64,000 nucleotides of DNA from Sideroxydans sp. CL21 (GTDB taxonomy: Bacteria > Pseudomonadota > Gammaproteobacteria > Burkholderiales > Gallionellaceae), in the NCBI RefSeq assembly GCF_902459525.1, contig NZ_LR699166.1, positions 3,112,501 to 3,176,500 on the forward strand, written 5' to 3'. The notes under the pieces are model-generated. The model searched no databases. It had not been told where the DNA came from and was given only the letters and a program-made list of their open reading frames with translations. Below, one piece after another: positions 60,890 through 64,000 of the stretch (its first letter is position 1; every line of letters starts with the position of its first letter). Both the position numbers and the translations under genes were made by a program.

Positions 60890-62233
60890 ATGTTGACGAT
60901 CTACCGCTCCATGCATGGCCGCCTGTTCCTGATCCTGTTGACCGGCATGATCGTGACAGCCGCCGGCACCGTGCTGCTCACCCATTCCAGGCAGCAGGAG
61001 ATGTTTGACCGCATACGCGCCCAGCATCTGGCCACCGAGATCGCCGAGATGGCGGAGTCGCTGGAACGGATCCCGCTGCCGCAGCGCGACGATTTCCTGC
61101 ATGAACCGCACGGTATGGGTATACGCGGGCACCTGGACAACGTTGCATTGCCTCCCATCACAGCCCGGGACGCCCTGCTGGAAGATGCACTGCACCAGCG
61201 ACTGGACGGAGTGGATATTGAAGCCGAATTGCCGAATGATGCGGCTTGCGCCGGTGAGCCCATAAGATGGCCGCGACGCATGCATGAACCACCACAGTGC
61301 GAGCGTGTACACATTGTGTTGCAGGACGGCAGCAGATTTTCACTGCTCATGCCCATGCCGCCGATGCGCGGGCAGCTCTACCCGCCGCCGGTCTGGAGTG
61401 CAATGTTGTTGTTCGCACTGTGCATCGGTCTGCTGGCCTGGCTGGTGGCACGCATCGCCACCCGTCCTTTGCGCCAGTTAGCTGATGCCGCGGACAACCT
61501 CGATATCTCCCGCGTCGGCAAACCATTGCCCGAACAGGGCAGCAACGAAGTGCGCGTTGCGACACGGGCCTTCAACCGGATGCAGCGGCGCATCTATGAC
61601 GATGTGCGTGAACGTACCGGCATGCTGGCCGCGATCACACACGATCTGCAAACACCGCTGACCCGCCTGCGGCTGCGCCTGGAAAAACTGCCGGACGAAG
61701 CATTGCGCAACAAGCTGGTCGGCGACATGCAATCCATGCAGCAGATGTTGCAGGAAGGACTGGAACTGGCGCGCAGCCTGGATACCAGCGAGGCGACGCA
61801 ACTGCTCGATCTCGATTCGCTGCTGGACAGCCTGTGCAGCGATGCAGTCGAAGCCGGACAGCAAGTGGATTACATCGAACATACAGCCGTGCAATTGAAG
61901 GCTCATCCGCTGGCCTTGCGCCGCGCATTGTCCAATCTTCTGGACAATGCGGTGAAATACGGGCAGCGCGCCGAAGTCTCGTTGAGCCGCGACGCGCGCC
62001 AGTGCCATATCCGCATCCGCGATTTCGGCCCCGGAATACCGCCCGAACTGCTGGAAACCGTATTCACCCCCTTCTACCGCATCGAACACTCCCGTTCGCG
62101 CGAGTCGGGCGGCACCGGTCTGGGCCTGAGCATCGCCCGCAGCATCGTACAACGTCACAACGGTGAGCTGGTACTGACAAACCATCCGTCGGGTGGGCTG
62201 GAAGCGTCTGTCGTATTGCCCTTAAGCGCATAA
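60890..62233 (+). CDS. Sensor histidine kinase (EnvZ/CpxA type)
   Basis: 447 aa from ATG 60890 (GTG 60881 in frame is an alternative). Membrane segments ~10-31 and ~170-190 enclose a ~135-residue periplasmic sensor with several His/Met/Glu, HAMP (~190-240), H-box AITHDLQTPLTRL with His251, and ATPase domain with N-box LSNLLDNAVKYG, IRDFGPGIP and GGTGLGLSIA. Partner of the regulator just upstream. The neighbouring Spy-like protein suggests envelope or metal stress as the signal (inference). Confidence 0.94.
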   Translation: MLTIYRSMHGRLFLILLTGMIVTAAGTVLLTHSRQQEMFDRIRAQHLATEIAEMAESLERIPLPQRDDFLHEPHGMGIRGHLDNVALPPITARDALLEDALHQRLDGVDIEAELPNDAACAGEPIRWPRRMHEPPQCERVHIVLQDGSRFSLLMPMPPMRGQLYPPPVWSAMLLFALCIGLLAWLVARIATRPLRQLADAADNLDISRVGKPLPEQGSNEVRVATRAFNRMQRRIYDDVRERTGMLAAITHDLQTPLTRLRLRLEKLPDEALRNKLVGDMQSMQQMLQEGLELARSLDTSEATQLLDLDSLLDSLCSDAVEAGQQVDYIEHTAVQLKAHPLALRRALSNLLDNAVKYGQRAEVSLSRDARQCHIRIRDFGPGIPPELLETVFTPFYRIEHSRSRESGGTGLGLSIARSIVQRHNGELVLTNHPSGGLEASVVLPLSA

Positions 62234-62288
62234 ATTGGGGGGATGCTTCCGATATAATCCGCTTCTCGATTCTGACGCCCGAACCAGC

Positions 62289-63095
62289 ATGACCGACCGT
62301 TACGCCGTCATCGGCAACCCCATCTCGCATAGCAAGTCTCCCCTGATCCACCAATTGTTCGCGCAGCAGACAGGACAGGACATGAGTTACGAAGCCATCG
62401 AAGCGCCGCTCGACGGCTTCGCCGCGACCATCCGGCGACTGCGCGCAGAAGATTACAAAGGCTGCAACGTGACCGTGCCGTTCAAACTGGAGGCATACCA
62501 GCTATGCGACAGACTCGGCGAACGCGCGCGCGATGCGAAGGCGGTCAACACCCTGATATTCCAGGACGGCAAGATACTCGGCGCGAATACGGACGGTGCG
62601 GGCCTGCTCAACGACATCGAACAGAACCTCGGTTTCAAATTGATGTGGAAGAATGCCCTCCTGCTGGGTGCCGGCGGCGCGGCATCGGGCGTGCTGTGGC
62701 CGCTGTTCAACGCCGGGGTCGGGGTGGACATCGCCAACCGCAACATCGAAAAGGCACAGATCCTGGCCAAGGAATTCACCGGTTCCGGCACGGTCTACGC
62801 TCGCCGCTATGAAGAACTGGCCGGAAGACAATACGACCTCGTCATCAACGCCACCTCCAGCAGTCTGTCGGACGAGTTGCCGCCGTTGCCGGACGGTTTG
62901 TTCAAACCCGGCGCACTCGCCTATGACATGATGTACGGACGCGAGACGCCGTTCATGGCATTTGCCCGCAGGCAAGGTGCAACAACTGTCTCGGACGGGC
63001 TAGGCATGCTGGTGGAGCAAGCCGCCGAAGCCTTTTACCTGTGGCGCAATGTGCGCCCTAACACTCAAGCTGTGCTCGGCCAATTGCGCAAATGA
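62289..63095 (+). CDS. aroE: Shikimate dehydrogenase
   Basis: 268 aa from ATG 62289; reduces 3-dehydroshikimate with NADPH in aromatic amino-acid synthesis. Entry VIGNPISHSKSPLIH, catalytic Lys in GCNVTVPFK, NTDGAGLLND, and NADPH motif LLGAGGAASGVLWPL. Complete. It overlaps mtgA by 4 nt. Confidence 0.97.
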   Translation: MTDRYAVIGNPISHSKSPLIHQLFAQQTGQDMSYEAIEAPLDGFAATIRRLRAEDYKGCNVTVPFKLEAYQLCDRLGERARDAKAVNTLIFQDGKILGANTDGAGLLNDIEQNLGFKLMWKNALLLGAGGAASGVLWPLFNAGVGVDIANRNIEKAQILAKEFTGSGTVYARRYEELAGRQYDLVINATSSSLSDELPPLPDGLFKPGALAYDMMYGRETPFMAFARRQGATTVSDGLGMLVEQAAEAFYLWRNVRPNTQAVLGQLRK

Positions 63096-63787
63096 AAAAG
63101 ACAAAAAGTCTTTTTTGGCGCATTCTGCTGGCGATTTTTCTGCTATTGGTCTTGTATCAGTTGTGGCTGTTTGCGCATGTCTGCTGGTGGATCAAGTTCA
63201 ATCCTGCCACAAGCGCCTTCATGGAAGACCGCCTGGAAGTGATGCAGGACAAGAATCCAAAAGCGGAGCTGCAGTACAAGTGGGTGCCTTACGACCGGAT
63301 ATCCGACAATCTGAAGCGTGCACTAATCGCCTCCGAGGATGCAAAATTCGTGGATCACGAAGGCTTCGATTGGGAAGGTATCGCCAAGGCCTACGAGAAG
63401 AACAGGAAGAAGGGCAGGATCGTTGCGGGCGGTTCCACCATCAGCCAGCAACTGGCGAAGAATCTGTTCCTTTCCACCAAGCGCACGCCGTGGCGCAAAG
63501 CGGAAGAAGCGATCATCACCCTGATGCTGGAGGCAGTGATGGATAAACAGCGCATCCTGGAGATATACCTGAACGTGATCGAGTGGGGAGAAGGTGTATT
63601 TGGCGCTGAAGCGGCGGCTCGGCATTATTTCGGCGTCAGCGCCGCGCAACTGAGCCCCGAGCAAGCGGCGAAACTCGCCGCCATGGTGCCCAACCCGCGC
63701 TACTACGACAGGCACCGCGAAGCTCGCGGCATGCTGGCCAAGACCATTGTCATCCTGGATCGCATGCCGGATGCCGATATTCCCTGA
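63092..63787 (+). CDS. mtgA: Monofunctional biosynthetic peptidoglycan transglycosylase
   Basis: 231 aa inner-membrane glycosyltransferase (family GT51) polymerising lipid II. One N-terminal membrane segment (~10-30); catalytic Glu in ASEDAKFVDHEGFD; GGSTISQQLAKNLFLS; second Glu region EIYLNVIEWGEGVFG. Complete; paired with aroE as in many betaproteobacteria. Confidence 0.96.
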   Translation: MKKTKSLFWRILLAIFLLLVLYQLWLFAHVCWWIKFNPATSAFMEDRLEVMQDKNPKAELQYKWVPYDRISDNLKRALIASEDAKFVDHEGFDWEGIAKAYEKNRKKGRIVAGGSTISQQLAKNLFLSTKRTPWRKAEEAIITLMLEAVMDKQRILEIYLNVIEWGEGVFGAEAAARHYFGVSAAQLSPEQAAKLAAMVPNPRYYDRHREARGMLAKTIVILDRMPDADIP

Positions 63788-63856
63788 GCGGGAAATCCGG
63801 AGCCATACCCGGTTGTTTGATTTTAGAGCGGCACCTACTTCTTTGGAGGAGTATCC

Positions 63857-64000
63857 ATGATCGTTCCAATACCGTATGTCCACTGCGGAATCGGGTTGCT
63901 GACGGCCCTGACTTCCATTCCGCTGATCCTGAAGAAAGTCCCGATGAACCGGGTATATGGAATCCGCATCAGGAAGGCGTGCGCCTCGCAGCACAACTGG
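63857..64000 (+). CDS. SdpI-family membrane protein (5' part only)
   Basis: The last 48 codons of the window, from ATG 63857 with GGAGGAG upstream. They give MIVPIPYVHCGIGLLTALTS followed by a hydrophobic turn and VPMNRVYGIRIRKA, close to the SdpI/YhfL family pattern P-x-N-x-x-Y-G-x-R. These are small membrane proteins linked to immunity or unknown function. The 3' end lies outside. Confidence 0.65.
   Translation, partial: MIVPIPYVHCGIGLLTALTSIPLILKKVPMNRVYGIRIRKACASQHNW

Overview
The window reads as a chromosomal segment of a betaproteobacterium, most likely an iron-oxidising member of the Gallionellaceae (Sideroxydans/Gallionella type). This is an inference from gene content: a porin-multihaem-cytochrome cluster, a complete general secretion (T2SS) operon, the Tol-Pal/ruv/queEC neighbourhood and a Fur-box-like site. 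I could not run a database search. Coding density is high, most genes sit in operons with 4-nt ATGA overlaps, and there is no prophage, CRISPR array or intact insertion sequence.

Layout. (1) 1-10422, minus strand: one tightly packed operon for signalling: CHASE2-Ser/Thr kinase, PP2C phosphatase, FHA protein, CHASE2-adenylate cyclase, metallo-beta-lactamase cAMP phosphodiesterase, cNMP-binding/rhodanese protein and a GAF-GspE/PilB ATPase that runs off the window. (2) 10521-14062: sucC-sucD-terC-usp, preceded by a Fur-like palindrome and a truncated second copy of the sucC 5' end. (3) 14141-21768: extracellular electron-transfer module. A cytochrome-b-like membrane protein, a 24-haem and a 12-haem cytochrome and a large outer-membrane barrel form one minus-strand operon, with a membrane-anchored ferredoxin/FAD oxidoreductase transcribed divergently. 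(4) 21.8-33.6 kb: tRNA-Asp, -Thr and -Lys, then queC, queE, cpoB, pal, tolB, tolA, tolR, tolQ, ybgC, a small ORF, ruvB, ruvA, a UbiA-family gene, ruvC, yebC and an EF-hand protein. A 365-bp repeat-rich insertion separates tolQ from tolR. (5) 33.8-36.5 kb: RNB exoribonuclease and a TonB-like protein. (6) 36.6-40.4 kb: a metal (probably zinc) acquisition set with outer-membrane protein, binding protein and permease but no ATPase. (7) 40.5-51.6 kb: T2SS genes gspC-D-E-F-G-H-I-J-K-L-M-N. (8) 52-62.2 kb: flavin-reductase-like protein, OmpA protein, binding protein plus TonB-dependent receptor, SCP2-CZB protein, PilZ protein, and a Spy-like protein divergent from a two-component pair. (9) 62.3-64 kb: aroE, mtgA and the start of an SdpI-family gene.

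How the parts may work together (inference). Region 1 holds writer, eraser and reader for both phospho-Ser/Thr and cAMP, apparently feeding a secretion/pilus-type ATPase. Region 3 could carry electrons between the cell surface and an inner-membrane b-type protein, with the divergent oxidoreductase linking them to NAD(P)H. Regions 5 and 9 look like the two halves of an rnb-tonB-aroE-mtgA block, which would make regions 6-8 an insertion between them. Several operon junctions (tolQ/tolR, gspE/gspF, gspG/gspH, ruvC leader, sucC leader) carry short repeats or duplications.
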